In this document: positions 1-10,630 of the stretch, in pieces | How positions within the stretch are numbered: position 1 is the stretch's first letter | Layout: each line of letters begins with the position of its first letter | Assembly (NCBI GenBank): GCA_918026815.1 | Contig: CAKJVC010000158.1 | Coordinates: forward strand, 49,488 to 113,487 | Reading direction: 5' to 3' | DNA: 64,000 nucleotides | Origin: Chalara sp. BL73 | Lineage: Eukaryota > Ascomycota > Leotiomycetes > Helotiales | The notes under the pieces: generated by a model | Database searches by the model: none | Told to the model about the DNA's origin: nothing | Seen by the model: the letters and a program-made list of their open reading frames with translations, nothing else | Translations under genes and position numbers: made by a program

Positions 1-461
1 GTAAAGTCCCACCAATGGATGTACAGCAAATCAATATAATCAGTCTGAAGCTTCTTGAGGCTCGCTTCTAAGGAAATCCTCAAGCTCTTCGCATGATTAC
101 CCTGATAGTTCGATTTTATCTTATTCTTATCCCCCGGGGAAAAAGTGGTCGTGAACTTTGTCGCAACCACCATCTCATCTCTATTCCCACGCTCAACCAT
201 CCACTCACCAATCCAAGTCTCGCTCTCTCCATTCTGGTAGTTGTTCGCAGTATCAATGAAGTTGCCACCGTTCTCGTAGAAATAGTCTAGGATCTCGAAG
301 GTGGTCTTCTTGTCACATTTCCCCATGAATGCTTCCCAGGCATCACCAAAATTCATGCCACCCAGACATATTGGGGACACACGGACTCCAGCTGTAGGGG
401 ATAGGATGCGGTGGTAGCCGAGGAGGGATTTGGGTTGTGGTGCAGGGGCGAACAAGGACAT
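1..461 (-). CDS. Aldo/keto reductase (aryl-alcohol dehydrogenase / norsolorinic acid reductase type), N-terminal part, cut by window edge
   Basis: An open frame of 153 codons starts at the ATG at 461 and runs off the left edge without an intron. It begins MSLFAPAPQPKSLLGYHRIL and carries the conserved parts of the AKR9-like NADPH oxidoreductase fold: a first strand with CLGGMNFGDAW, the FIDTANNYQNGESE segment holding the catalytic Asp and Tyr, VVATKFTT with the catalytic Lys, and YIDLLYIHWWD with the His of the tetrad. Members reduce aryl aldehydes or polyketide carbonyls in the cytosol. The start is chosen because the frame is open from there in phase with all motifs. About 230 C-terminal residues should lie outside the window. 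The substrate cannot be inferred; no biosynthetic cluster is visible on this side. Confidence 0.9.
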   Translation of the reverse strand, partial: MSLFAPAPQPKSLLGYHRILSPTAGVRVSPICLGGMNFGDAWEAFMGKCDKKTTFEILDYFYENGGNFIDTANNYQNGESETWIGEWMVERGNRDEMVVATKFTTTFSPGDKNKIKSNYQGNHAKSLRISLEASLKKLQTDYIDLLYIHWWDF

Positions 462-1315
462 TGTAAGCACAATCAAGAGTCTTTTGTAGAAATAGGAAAG
501 ACAACATATCGTTACACTTTAGTAGGCTGGACACTCTTTTATATGAAGTTCGAATAGACTTTGCCACAAACTTTGAACTCTGTTTCATGTCCTATTAGCT
601 GATAATCGATCAAGGACGGGTCGAAGCAAGACCCCTGAAAACTCAGCGCCAATGGCAGTTCAGGATAGTTAACGAGTTATGGGTCTACAACGCTGTGCCG
701 TTTCTCACCCAGCTAATTCGATACTCTTAGACCTAAAAGCCCAAAGGATCCTTTTTTTATACTAGATAGGAATGGATATCGGGAGATAACCCAATCACCT
801 GAGGTCGTACTGCCCGCAATATGATTCGCCATAAATTTATGTCGTAAAGGGGAGTTGGGAAGCCAAATGTAATTGTATATAATTCGACCAAAAAATTATG
901 CCCAAAATTCATGGCTGCCTGGAAAGACTTTGCCAGTTCGTATTCGAACTTCGCAAGTTTTTCTTATGAAGGATCAGGGTCCTAAGCAACTTTGACTCTT
1001 TTAGATATCCTCGCCAAGCTGTGATACTCGTTCCGCCTCATGCATCATTGGCTGCTCTCTGGAAATCCAAATATTCCTCGTCATGACCGTAAATACGGGA
1101 CTTGGGGCTGCTGCTATTGAAAGGGATGTAATTAAGCAAGCCTATTTATTAGTATTTAAGCTCGCCATGACCCAGCAAATAAATCCATAAGCTCCATTTG
1201 TCTGGCTTATCTCTCTCATAGTCACTACTCTCGTCTGTTGTCCTTTTTGCATCAACCCTGTGGATATCACGATTTTGATTTCTTGAGGCTCTTCAAGAGG
1301 CTTTGGTCGAAGATC
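462..1315. other. Intergenic, divergent promoter region
   Basis: This stretch separates the minus-strand reductase from the plus-strand beta-propeller gene and should hold both promoters. It is AT-rich with scattered short T runs. I see no coding similarity, RNA gene or repeat. Confidence 0.5.
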
Positions 1316-2927
1316 ATGTGTTTGATACCTCTGATTCTCATCTCGGTCGCTCTTTGCAGTGTAGCAGGTGCAGAACGCGTTAAAAGAAATCTTTTCCATT
1401 ATACCGTAAGGATCATGAATTCTGGCTTCGTAACTCATTGCTGATTATTCAAGTTTGAATCAAATATGTATCTTTCTAGAGCCGCTGTCTCCTCGATTCC
1501 AAGTACTCAGCCGCTATATGGGCCATCATTCAATGGATCTTCAATTGTGCTCAATCCTCTAGTCCCCAAGACCCAATATACTCCTCAGGTAGCGATGATG
1601 CATTCCGACGGTGGTAATACAGGTAGCTTTGACTACTCTGGCCCGATTGGGCACAATGCAAAAGTCGAATCATATTCTACCAGTCTCGCAGTCCTCCTGT
1701 TCGATTCTGAGGGCCGATTGACAAGTGGAGGGATTACGAGTACAGGCGCCGTTCTGCATGTTATCGATCCGACGAGTCTAGAGGTTCTATCGACATGGGC
1801 ACCGCCATCAAACAGCACGCTCATTCTGACTTATATGCAAATGACCATGGATGACCAGGTTATAGTTCCTACCAAACAAGGATCTATATTTGTTATTCAG
1901 CGCAACAACACCACCAGCCATCCTACATTCGAAACTGTTCGGGTCATTGAGCTGCAAACTTTCCTAAGTTCCGGAGAAGTCCTTCTTAATAGCATGTATG
2001 ATTCCGAATCGAATATCTGGTTTACAACTGGGGGTATCATTGGATCATTGGAGCTGGGGATGTTGCTCAGCCATCCACAACCTTAGGCTACGTCACTCCT
2101 TCTGGGGCAGTGCACGTCCAACATATTGCTGACCAAATGGTGGAGAATGGCATTGCTATCAGCGGCAAGTCGGTTTTTGTGGTCACAGGACCCGCTGGAG
2201 CCTCATATAATATCAATTCAACTGGTAACATGTATGCATTCGAAGCGGCGCCTCAAGATCTCGAACCAATCAAAGTGTTATGGAATCAGTCATATGCAGC
2301 CGGAGATAGTCTGAAAGCTGGCGGCTTCGCACGTGGCTGTGGAACTACGCCGACGTTACTAGGTGACGAGTATCTCGCCATCACCGACAAAACCCTCACG
2401 GGACAGAGCCATAGCTTGTGTGCAAAGTACCTATATTCAAACCTGGATTTGGAGCTTGCGATACTGGCACTATTGGCCATTGTGATCCAGATGGTCGCTG
2501 TGCAGCTGTTGCCTTCAATACGTACAACGCCCCACCAATTCTTTTGGCCGCGCCGACCGATATAAACGGTGACTTCAATAACTTCACACAGCTCGCACCT
2601 GGCATGGTCCGGGTCGATGTTTACTCCAATGGCACGGGCTGCGAGGTGAATTGGGAGAACGAGGTTCGAGTGATTGGCGGCGGGTCGCTGTCTACCAAGA
2701 CAGGACTTTTGTATACATACACGCAAGATTCGGCTTTGGCAGAACAGGGTCTTTACCAGTGGTATGTTGAAGCTGTAAACTGGGAGACAGGCAAGGTAGA
2801 ATGGAGTTTGAGAACGGGAGCTGGTGGGACATATAACTCGGGGGCGGCGGGAAACTTGGTGGCTCCAGATGGCACATTGTTTCAGGGTGTTTTAGGAGGA
2901 CTAGTTCGAGTAAGAGATATAGTTTAG
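1316..2927 (+). pseudogene. Secreted PQQ-like beta-propeller protein, broken by two frameshifts
   Basis: The first exon (1316-1405) encodes a signal peptide, MCLIPLILISVALCSVAGA. A 48-nt intron (1406-1453, gtaagg..caag) joins it in phase to the body at 1454. The body resembles the fungal secreted quinoprotein-like propeller family, with blade-like segments such as VLHVIDPTSLEVLSTWAPP, TKQGSIFVI and NWETGKVEWSLRTG. The frame is lost at about 2051, where the 8-bp unit atcattgg stands twice in tandem (2036-2051); one copy would keep the frame. It is lost again between about 2400 and 2440, after which the third frame runs to the TAG at 2925. Everything else is well preserved, so the damage is recent or an assembly error. 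Family function is not established; an extracellular or cell-wall role is inference from the signal peptide. Confidence 0.7.
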
Positions 2928-3648
2928 AGATAGTGGAAATTGGGCTCAAGAAATCTGTGGTAATTTATACTGTATTCAACTCATATATTTTTATGATAGA
3001 CAAGGCAACCTCTGATAGATAAATTACTTTTGACTCGATGCTGATTATGTGGATTAGGCGTACTATGTATATGAAGTAAAATTCGTTACATGCATGAAAT
3101 TCTATTTAACTAATCACTAAACTGGCATCTTGGGGGATATCTAATATCTACATAGATTTTTCCTGTTCATGGTATGCCCGAGGACTTCCAACTTCCGCGG
3201 AGGTTTGTCACATGATGACCATTATAGCTGCCGCCTTCATGGCGTCTGTTCCTTTTGTAGTTCTATGAAATTAAGTAACTCCTGTAAGGCCTATCTCATG
3301 TCCTTAATCAACTGTTTCTTTTCTAATCAGCAACAATGGTGAAGTGAGTAAAAATCGCATTCTGGCTCTTGAACTTCGACGTACCGCACTTGAGCAGGCA
3401 GTTGCAAATAAATAATCATAGCTTGTGAAGCAGAATATCGATCCATTTGGTGATGACTGATTCCTTCTCCTCAGCTCATAGCCGCTCTATTTGATTATCA
3501 TGTCCGTTCGTAGCGTGCATCAAAGAATACTTTGTTTGAAGCTTTTCTGGGTTCTTCCTTGCACAAAAACATCGAATGACCGTTTACGCATTTTCAAAAA
3601 CATTTATCATAATAGATTCAAGAATCATAAACCTTGTCATCTGTCAAG
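2928..3648. other. Intergenic, AT-rich
   Basis: 3' flank of the propeller gene and 5' flank of the small ORF at 3649. It is AT-rich; short ORFs here have no protein-like character and I assign nothing. Confidence 0.4.
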
Positions 3649-3996
3649 ATGCCTACCACAGGACACCAAGATAAACGTATTGAAAAGAAGTATCCTGGGG
3701 TACCTCTCCTCCAAGGCTCAAGAGTAACTCAGTCAATAGTCCCGAACTATGCGACTGTTGAAGGTGTATCCGAGGCTATATCAGACGCAACAGAGATTGA
3801 CAAGCTAATTGAAGGAGAGAAGCCTATCGAGGAAGACTATTCAATTGAGAAAGGAAATTCAAATGATGGAGTCAAAGCAGTGTCCGCTGCTGAGATGAAG
3901 GGAAAAGACCCAGCCCACAACCAACGCATTCTGGACCACCAACCCAACGCATACTCCCATGGTATTATCAAAGAACTTCGTAACTGCCACGCTTGA
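3649..3996 (+). CDS. Small hydrophilic acidic protein of unknown function, possibly decayed
   Basis: A 115-codon ORF begins at ATG 3649 (MPTTGHQDKRIEKKYPG) and ends at TGA 3994-3996. It is rich in Glu, Asp, Lys and Ser, has no signal peptide or membrane segment, and contains GVPLLQGSRV, a type of short motif found in small stress-associated fungal proteins; I cannot name the family. Downstream, about 4060-4330, another plus-strand stretch looks coding (for example DVLEQAGSWLSKNG) but is interrupted by TGA codons, so this may be the front of a longer, degraded gene. Without a homologue the call stays weak. Confidence 0.3.
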   Translation: MPTTGHQDKRIEKKYPGVPLLQGSRVTQSIVPNYATVEGVSEAISDATEIDKLIEGEKPIEEDYSIEKGNSNDGVKAVSAAEMKGKDPAHNQRILDHQPNAYSHGIIKELRNCHA

Positions 3997-4605
3997 GCAC
4001 CCTCCTATCCTCTCGGCACAAACAGAGCGGAAAGATGTGTATTCTTAGGGATCCACCACTAAGAGTCAGTTGAGGCTCTGCCAAGCACCACAAAAAGATA
4101 CTGGCAAGGTTCCGCTGGACGATCATGTGAAATATTCGATATGACGCTGAAAGAGCTCGAGGCAGACAGGGCTGTCAGCACAACCAAGCCAAGCGGGTGA
4201 TGTATTGGAGCAGGCAGGGAGCTGGCTGTCTAAAAATGGTGAGGGGGGTGGGGCTAACAGGTTTAAGAGGGAGTTGACTCGAGGAGGAAAAGCGTACAAG
4301 TCATCGATTGGGACTTCTTTCTGGATCCCTCGTATCGGGCTGGAGTGCTGTTGAAAAGTGCCTAGATCTGTTGGGAGGGCCGGCGTCATAAGGGGTGGTG
4401 AAGTTGGAAACGCGAGTTGTATAGAAGCTTTCTGGAGATCACGAAAGAAATTGTTACTTTTAGACAATGCTCTTTGTCCATTTAAGAACACTACGCTGTG
4501 GATCTATCGAATATTGAATTAAGAGCGGCTTCACCGCCATAAAAGAGAGATCTGGGTATTGATAAATGACTTGTATCTCAGCAACTTTTGAGCAATTTTG
4601 GGGAT
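3997..4605. other. Intergenic with possible decayed coding stretch
   Basis: Between the small plus-strand ORF and the 3' end of the minus-strand CoA ligase. A 122-codon minus-strand ORF at 4123-4491 and a stop-interrupted plus-strand frame overlap here; neither is convincing. Nothing else is seen. Confidence 0.3.
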
Positions 4606-6405
4606 CTATAGCTTAGCTCTAACGGGTATCTCTTCCCGAACAACGAATCCTCTCTTGTCACTCTTTTCCAAGTCCCTCAGTATCCTCCTCAATATCTTGC
4701 CAGATGCGCTTTTAGGGATCTCTTCAATGAACTCAATTTCCTTCAGCCATTTATGCTTCACCTTCTTCTCCTTCACATATTTCATCAAAACTCCACCAAG
4801 CTGTTGCTTCGTCGGAGCGTGCGGTTTAGCCACAATAAATGCCTTTGGTTTCTCCCCAGAGTAGTCATCTTGTATTCCCAAAACTGCAGCGTCTTCCACA
4901 AATTCATGTCCTAGCAGCAAATCCTCTAGTTCCGCAGGCGCGACCTGGATACCTTTAACCTTGATCATTTCTTTGATACGATCCGTGATAGTTATCAGAC
5001 CGTCTTCATCGATCATCGCTTGGTCACCTGTCCGAAGCCACCCATCTTCGTAGGTGCTTTTCGTGGCTTGTTCGTTGTTCAGGTAGCCCATGGTGATCTG
5101 TGGCCCTCTAGCAAGGAGTTCTCCCGGCTGGCCAATGCCTAGCTCTTTGCCACCTTCGTCTACTATTTTGACCTCAGTGCTTGCGACGATAACGCCGACT
5201 TTATGCGCGTACTCGTACGAGGAGAACTCCAGCGGATGCGCGGTGATACACGAACACGATTCCGTCATCCCATATCCCTGTTTAAGTCCCGTCCCCGGGA
5301 ACTTCTCTTTCAGCTGCAAGATAATCTCTTCACTCAAAGGTGCCGCCCCCGATGTGAATCCCTTGAGGTGTTTCAAATCATATTGGTCTACGATCGGGTC
5401 TCTAACCATGCGGATAAGGATTGGAGGCACGAGGAGAAGTTCTGATATTTGGTACTGGACTATGACCTCAAGCATAGACTTCATGGTGAATTTTGGGAGC
5501 ATGTAGACTTCGGCGTTGAGAATAACAGGGAGATGGAGTACGTGAACTAAGCCCGTGATGTGGAAGGAAGGCAAGACTGCGAGGACCTTTTTTTGCGTTG
5601 CTAGCGTGACCTGCTGGATTTGTAGGCATTGCGCTATTACGTTCTGGTGTGATATCATGACCTAGCGGTGTCAGTTAGGATAGAGCCTCTGCTACGGTCA
5701 GGGTGGAGAAAAACATACTGCTTTTGGCAACCCAGTCGTCCCACTGCTGAAGCTTAGAAAACCACAAAGCTCTCCATTCGTCTTCCCATTCGGAATTTGA
5801 TAAGGAGGTGTTTGCCCATCTTCGCCATAACCCTTCCCGATTTCAATGAGACCCTGAACATTCTTATAGCCCTCCAGCGTCCCCTCTAGCATAATCACAC
5901 TCTCCTTAGTCAAACCTGCTGTTTTAGCTGCTTTAATAGCAACCTCCATGCTCCCAGGCACTGTCAAAAGAAATCGAGCTTTTCCCGTCTTCAATGCATA
6001 CGCCATTTCGTCGGCATTATATGCTGGGCTGGCACCAGAAACAATGGCACCTACTCTCGTGACGGCATGCATAGCGACAGGATACCATATCGTGTTCGGC
6101 GAGAACAAAGCCACCGTTTCGCCCGGTTTGAGACCATACTTCTTGGTGAGAGCAGTAGCTAAATACGTGCTACTGCTCTTGAGATCTGCCCAAGAGAGAC
6201 GAGCTTTAGTCTGGGCATCGGTGAAACCTGCAAGTTCAGCTGGGCTTTGATGGATGGGAGATGCTGGAGAATCGAACAGCCACTGCCATGTCGTCAAATT
6301 CGAAGGGACTAGGTTTGTCAGTTTTTGCATCAGTTCTGAGATGAGATGTCCGAGAGGAGTCTTACAATTGATGGCTGGTTGAGAACTCTTGAAAGGCATC
6401 TCCAA
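4606..6405 (-). CDS. Peroxisomal 4-coumarate-CoA ligase-like acyl-CoA synthetase
   Basis: Three exons, 6405-6366, 6308-5719 and 5661-4606, with two 57-nt introns (gtaaga..cctag and gtatgt..gctag), give 561 residues in one phase. This is an ANL-superfamily adenylate-forming enzyme that activates a carboxylic acid with ATP and loads it on CoA. Motifs in order: the phosphate loop FSSGTTGLPKAV (about residue 200), the GYGMTES region, the hinge GWLRTGDQAMIDEDG, and PKSASGKILRR with the catalytic Lys near the end. The last residues are RAKL, a PTS1-type peroxisomal signal, so the product probably works in peroxisomes, as do fungal 4CL-like ligases in phenylpropanoid or fatty-acid side-chain degradation. 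A start two codons later (MPFKSS) is possible. The acid substrate is not predictable. Confidence 0.93.
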
Positions 6406-6765
6406 GATATGTAAAGAGTTCTATATTACTAGAGGATATGCTTTCTAGCTATAAAGAAAGCAAAAAGGTAAGGTTAAAGTAAGGGATGAAGGCGAAGAAA
6501 GAAGTGAACATACCAAGGAGAAATGGTATTGAGATACATGATGACTACGCTAAAAAGGATCTCTCATATATCACAATTCTATTGTGCAGAAGTGGGTGAA
6601 AGTGGGGGAATGCGGGGTAGAGAACCAGCAGATGCTTTCCCTCGGTGTTTTAAGTTCTATTAAAGTGAGTAGTCACGTGCCTGCACCCTGTGCTATATAC
6701 AACCACCTGCTCAAATATATACTCTAAGAATGTAATTATCGTGCGAAGATATCCTGGTATCTCGC
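6406..6765. promoter_or_regulatory. Promoter region of the CoA ligase and 3' flank of pectin lyase
   Basis: About 360 nt upstream of the ligase start (minus strand) and beyond the pectin lyase stop. I see no coding sequence or recognisable site beyond AT-rich DNA. Confidence 0.4.
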
Positions 6766-8182
6766 CTATGCAATAATGCCTACACCAGCATTCGCCTTAA
6801 TGCTCGCTCCAGTCGCTGTCTCAGCACTTGCGACGGTATTCCCGCTGAAACTCGTTAAGAATGCTATCCCTTGTTAGCATAAACTTCTCCTCATACATTA
6901 CACAAAAAATGAAGATAATACATACAAGTAGTAGAACCAGGCAAAGTACCGCTCGAGCCAAACCGGTTAAGTAAGCAGTTATGTCCCAAAGACGACTTAC
7001 AAGCCGTGTTCGCTGATGTGCTTGTAGATCCGAACACGCTTCCTGTAGAAGAGGACAGCAGTGGTGTATTAACGTTCTGGAAGATGTTGCCTTCGATAAC
7101 CGCCTTCGCAGGAGATGTAACATCGAAGGCGTGTCCTGTGACAGAATACCAGTAGTTGTCAACAGCGTGGAGGAGGGTGTTGGACCCAACCTTCGGGCCA
7201 CGTCCGCTGGTATGGTGAATATAATTGCCCTTGAGAGTGACCAAGTCATTGGAGCCAAGGAGGTAGATAACCCAATAATGCTGGTTGTTGCACGTAGCGC
7301 TCCATGACGTGTTTCCGTCCAGCTCATTGTTCGTAATGCTCACTCTGTTGCTAGCGTTGGTGCCGAGAACAATCATTTGACGCCCAATGAGAGAGATCTG
7401 ATTCCCATCAAAATTTGTGCCATAGTGCTAAGTAAACAAGGAAACAAACCTTGACATGGTCAATCCAGACAAGATCAGTGCCCGCAAGGGTAATAGCATC
7501 ACCGCCCCAAATATACTGTGGGTTCAGCTCCGTGATGTGAATGTTCTGGATAATCACGTTCTTTGCTCCATTAGCAATACGGAGACCCTTGCCACGAATT
7601 ACACCTTTGGTGCCAATACCAATGAGCGATTTATTAGATCCGAGATTGATAGGGTTCGTGGCTGCGGTGTCGTAGGTTACAGAGATGGAATAGGCACCGG
7701 TCCCTGCGTTGCCATTGTCACACCTAGCGCTGTTAGTTAAGTTAATGGGGAAGGAGGGAGAAAATATACCAAGAAGCTTTATTAATGGCATCTTGTCCGC
7801 TGGAACCACAAGTATTGGAGGCAGGGCGGCAGCCTAGCGGGGGGGTTTTTTTTAGCATCTTCTTCTATTTTCAACACCGGAAGATTTACCAGTCTCTGTG
7901 GTTGTCCCTTCGCTTCCGATGAAGTTGTACCTAGACAGTTGTCAGAATACTTCCCATAGGTTCTAAGTACACAACAACGTACTCCTTGTCAAGAACAATG
8001 ACACGCGCAACATCATCCGTCAGCCATTCTTTAAGCTCCGTGATATCAGCTGGATATGCCGGCGTCGCGCTTCCGCCACCGGTTGCGCTGGCTGCGAAAC
8101 CCTGTGCTTTCCCAACAACACCTACAGCAGCAGAGTGGCCAATAAGGGACAAAAGCCCAAGAATCGAGATGGGAAACAACAT
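6766..8182 (-). CDS. Secreted pectin lyase (polysaccharide lyase family 1)
   Basis: Six exons (8182-7983, 7930-7890, 7833-7770, 7723-7450, 7397-6926, 6863-6766) join in phase to 382 residues, the usual length. Introns are 46-62 nt. The product starts with a signal peptide, [19 protein letters not shown], then the pectin lyase start [17 protein letters not shown]. Further hallmarks are [34 protein letters not shown] followed after a splice by ISLIGRQ, and [11 protein letters not shown], which carries the catalytic Arg region. The family cleaves highly methylated pectin by beta-elimination outside the cell, a plant cell-wall degrading activity. Intron 2 contains abutting A8 and C7 runs. Upstream ATG 8215 is in frame, but the one at 8182 gives the better signal peptide. 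Confidence 0.95.
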
Positions 8183-8983
8183 GATGGAAATGCAAAGAGA
8201 GTGAAAGGAATACAAGAACGAATGTAAAGAGGTGCTATGAAAGAGTGGAAGTAGGCAAGCCTACCTTTGTCATTTCAAACGGAGAGACGAGTTATATACT
8301 CTTGGGGCCACTGAGGGTTTTCGCATCATCTCACAACTCTCTGTCGTTGCAATTTCCCATCCAAATATCATCGCCATCCACCTGGTGATCCTGCATTTCG
8401 TTGAATCATCTTTCCACGACGTGATTCTCCATAAAACGATTTAAGATGATGCTTCATAACTACATTTGGCTAGGCGCGGCAAACATGTGGGTATTGGTTG
8501 TAAACATGAAATCCTTGGCGTCGACTGGTCGCCCCTTACTCTGCCCATGCTCGGAAGTGAATGGCCAGGGCGAAAAGAGAGTCTAGACGGAAGCCCGTAA
8601 AAGCGCCAATTAGCCCAAGAAATTGTCTATATTACGACTTAAAAAAATGATTGTGCGGGTACAAAAGGAGAAGATGAGGTAACCCTCGGATGGGCAGATA
8701 CCTAGGGTAGAATAATTATGCCAAGTTCGTGATGCTAGAGAATTCTATGTAAAGGAATAAATGACGAACACGCCGACGGTCGAAACACGAGCAAATTTTT
8801 GTTGGTGGAGAAGGGGTAAGATAGCAGAATAGCAGAGAGGATACGGACGAGATAACAAAGGAGAAGGATAGCGAGACTTCTAAAGTCGAAAGGACCTGGT
8901 TCGCTACCTAGAGAGAAGATAACAAGTCTATTCTTCATATTATACAGGTATCTTACCGTATCCATCTATTTTTATACAGCTTT
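8183..8983. other. Intergenic: pectin lyase promoter and MTG2 3' flank
   Basis: About 800 nt holding the pectin lyase promoter. A short minus-strand ORF (8735-8965) has no protein-like features. No RNA gene or repeat seen. Confidence 0.4.
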
Positions 8984-10630
8984 CTATACATCCAGTAAGT
9001 CTATTGTGCACTCCGTTATCCTCTCCGTGCCATGACCATTGATGGCACTGATGGGAATAGCTTCTACCTGGCCCTGCCACACCTTTTTCTGCCCGCTAGG
9101 ATGCCCCTCTGCTCCATCATTGACCCGCTGGATATACTCCTTCAGATTTTGATAGTTCTCCTGTGTGTTTGGTAGATCAGCCTTGGTAGCCACCACAAAC
9201 CACGGCTTATCCGCAATACTGGGCAGTGACGGGCCTAATGGATTGTCAAAAGTCGGACCATGGTTGACTATGATTGTTTCTGGAGTATTGCGAATGGCAT
9301 CATCGACAGTCTCAAATGGCGTCCACTGCACAATGGCGTTGGCAGCGTCTTTCTCTTCCTGTACCTTCATCTGCTCGTAGAGTCCAACTTCTCTCCATAG
9401 AGCTTTCAGCGCAGTGACCGCATCACCCGCATTGAGGTCAACAACAAATGCGAGCACTCTAGCCCGTTCGACATGCCGCAGGAAAGAAATACCTAGTCCT
9501 CGATCAAGATGGGCATCCGCAACTAGGCCAGGAATATCGGCAATAGTAAAGTGTGTTCGTGGCTCACCATCAGCAATGGTGGATTGCAGAACAGGCCTGC
9601 CGTGATGAGAGTCTATTATGACTGTCCCGATGTTAGGCTGTAGGGTCGTGAATGCCCAATTTCCTATTCGGGCTCTGCTTTTCGACATAGCTCGTAGGAG
9701 TGTGCTCTTCCCAGCATTGGGCAGCCCGACAAGTCCAACATCTGCGAGAAGCTTGAGCTCTAATTCCAGCGTAATCTTAATGCCTTGCTCCCCTTTGGTT
9801 GCAAATTTTGGTCTCGGTGCAGTCTTTGTAACAAAATGTGGGTTCCCAAGCCCGCCAATAGCTCCTGCAGCAAGTAGAATAGGCTGTTCCATAGGCATAG
9901 AAAGATCCAAAGACACAGGAGCCTTAGCTTGCGACATGGCTAGCATAGACTTCCTCCCTCGTGGCAATTTCGGAAACTCAGCCGTAGCTATATCCTCTTT
10001 CGTAATCGCAGGATACAGCAACCATTTTGTCTTATCCCATTTCCAGGGACCACGACCGTTAATACCCTCAGCCTTACTATCCTCCCTCCCTGCATTTATT
10101 TTCGCTAGCTGTTCCTCCATTGCAACTGGATCTACACGGTCTACCTCCCGCACCACGGTGCCGACCGGAACCTGAATAATGACATCCTCTCCCCGTTCGC
10201 CTCCTTTCGTCTTGCCCTGTCCGTTTCTGCCACGCCCTGCCTTGATGTTCGTCCTGCGCGCCAGCTTATGCAGCGAGGTGAGACCCCGTACAGCTTGGAT
10301 GTACACGTTTCCACCTGTACCGCCATCGCCGCCATTGGCAGGTCCCGCCGCAATGAATTTCTCTCGCAGAAATGAAATGCAGCCGTGGCCACCAGCGCCC
10401 GAGTGAACTGTGATCGTAGCCTTATCAGCGAATGCTGTATTCGAATAGTCGGTAGGTGGCGGGTTCAGGTGTGAACCTTCTTCGAAGGTATGCACTTCTA
10501 GGGTAGCTTCATAGCGGCGGACGAGGGAGTTGGACAGGGTTCTATAGCCACCAGTCCTTACGTTAGAGACCAAAAATGGATATAGAAAGGGTGTGAGGGT
10601 GTTGGGAATGCTGGGACATCGTGGAGGCAT
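8984..10630 (-). CDS. MTG2: Mitochondrial Obg-family GTPase MTG2 (large ribosomal subunit assembly)
   Basis: A single exon of 548 codons. After a presequence-like N-terminus (about 60 residues, with Arg and few acids) comes the glycine-rich Obg fold: FADKATITVHSGAGGHGCISF, GPANGGDGGTGGNVY, and GRGRNGQGKTKGGERGEDV. The GTPase domain follows with G1 GLPNAGKST, G2 FTTLQPNIGTV, G3 DIPGL and G4 in the form TKAD. Bacterial Obg and yeast Mtg2 assist late assembly of the large ribosomal subunit; the fungal protein acts in mitochondria. An insertion of about 80 residues, with KWDKTKW and PRGRKS, sits inside the Obg fold, as is common in fungal orthologues. The stop TAG is at 8984-8986. Confidence 0.95.
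   Translation of the reverse strand: MPPRCPSIPNTLTPFLYPFLVSNVRTGGYRTLSNSLVRRYEATLEVHTFEEGSHLNPPPTDYSNTAFADKATITVHSGAGGHGCISFLREKFIAAGPANGGDGGTGGNVYIQAVRGLTSLHKLARRTNIKAGRGRNGQGKTKGGERGEDVIIQVPVGTVVREVDRVDPVAMEEQLAKINAGREDSKAEGINGRGPWKWDKTKWLLYPAITKEDIATAEFPKLPRGRKSMLAMSQAKAPVSLDLSMPMEQPILLAAGAIGGLGNPHFVTKTAPRPKFATKGEQGIKITLELELKLLADVGLVGLPNAGKSTLLRAMSKSRARIGNWAFTTLQPNIGTVIIDSHHGRPVLQSTIADGEPRTHFTIADIPGLVADAHLDRGLGISFLRHVERARVLAFVVDLNAGDAVTALKALWREVGLYEQMKVQEEKDAANAIVQWTPFETVDDAIRNTPETIIVNHGPTFDNPLGPSLPSIADKPWFVVATKADLPNTQENYQNLKEYIQRVNDGAEGHPSGQKKVWQGQVEAIPISAINGHGTERITECTIDLLDV

Noticed and set aside
4123..4491. 122-codon minus-strand ORF
   Set aside because: Pro/Leu-rich with no domain or splice logic; the opposite strand looks as protein-like, so neither is called.
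9165..10406. Plus-strand ORFs of up to 185 codons inside MTG2
   Set aside because: Shadows of the well-conserved minus-strand gene.
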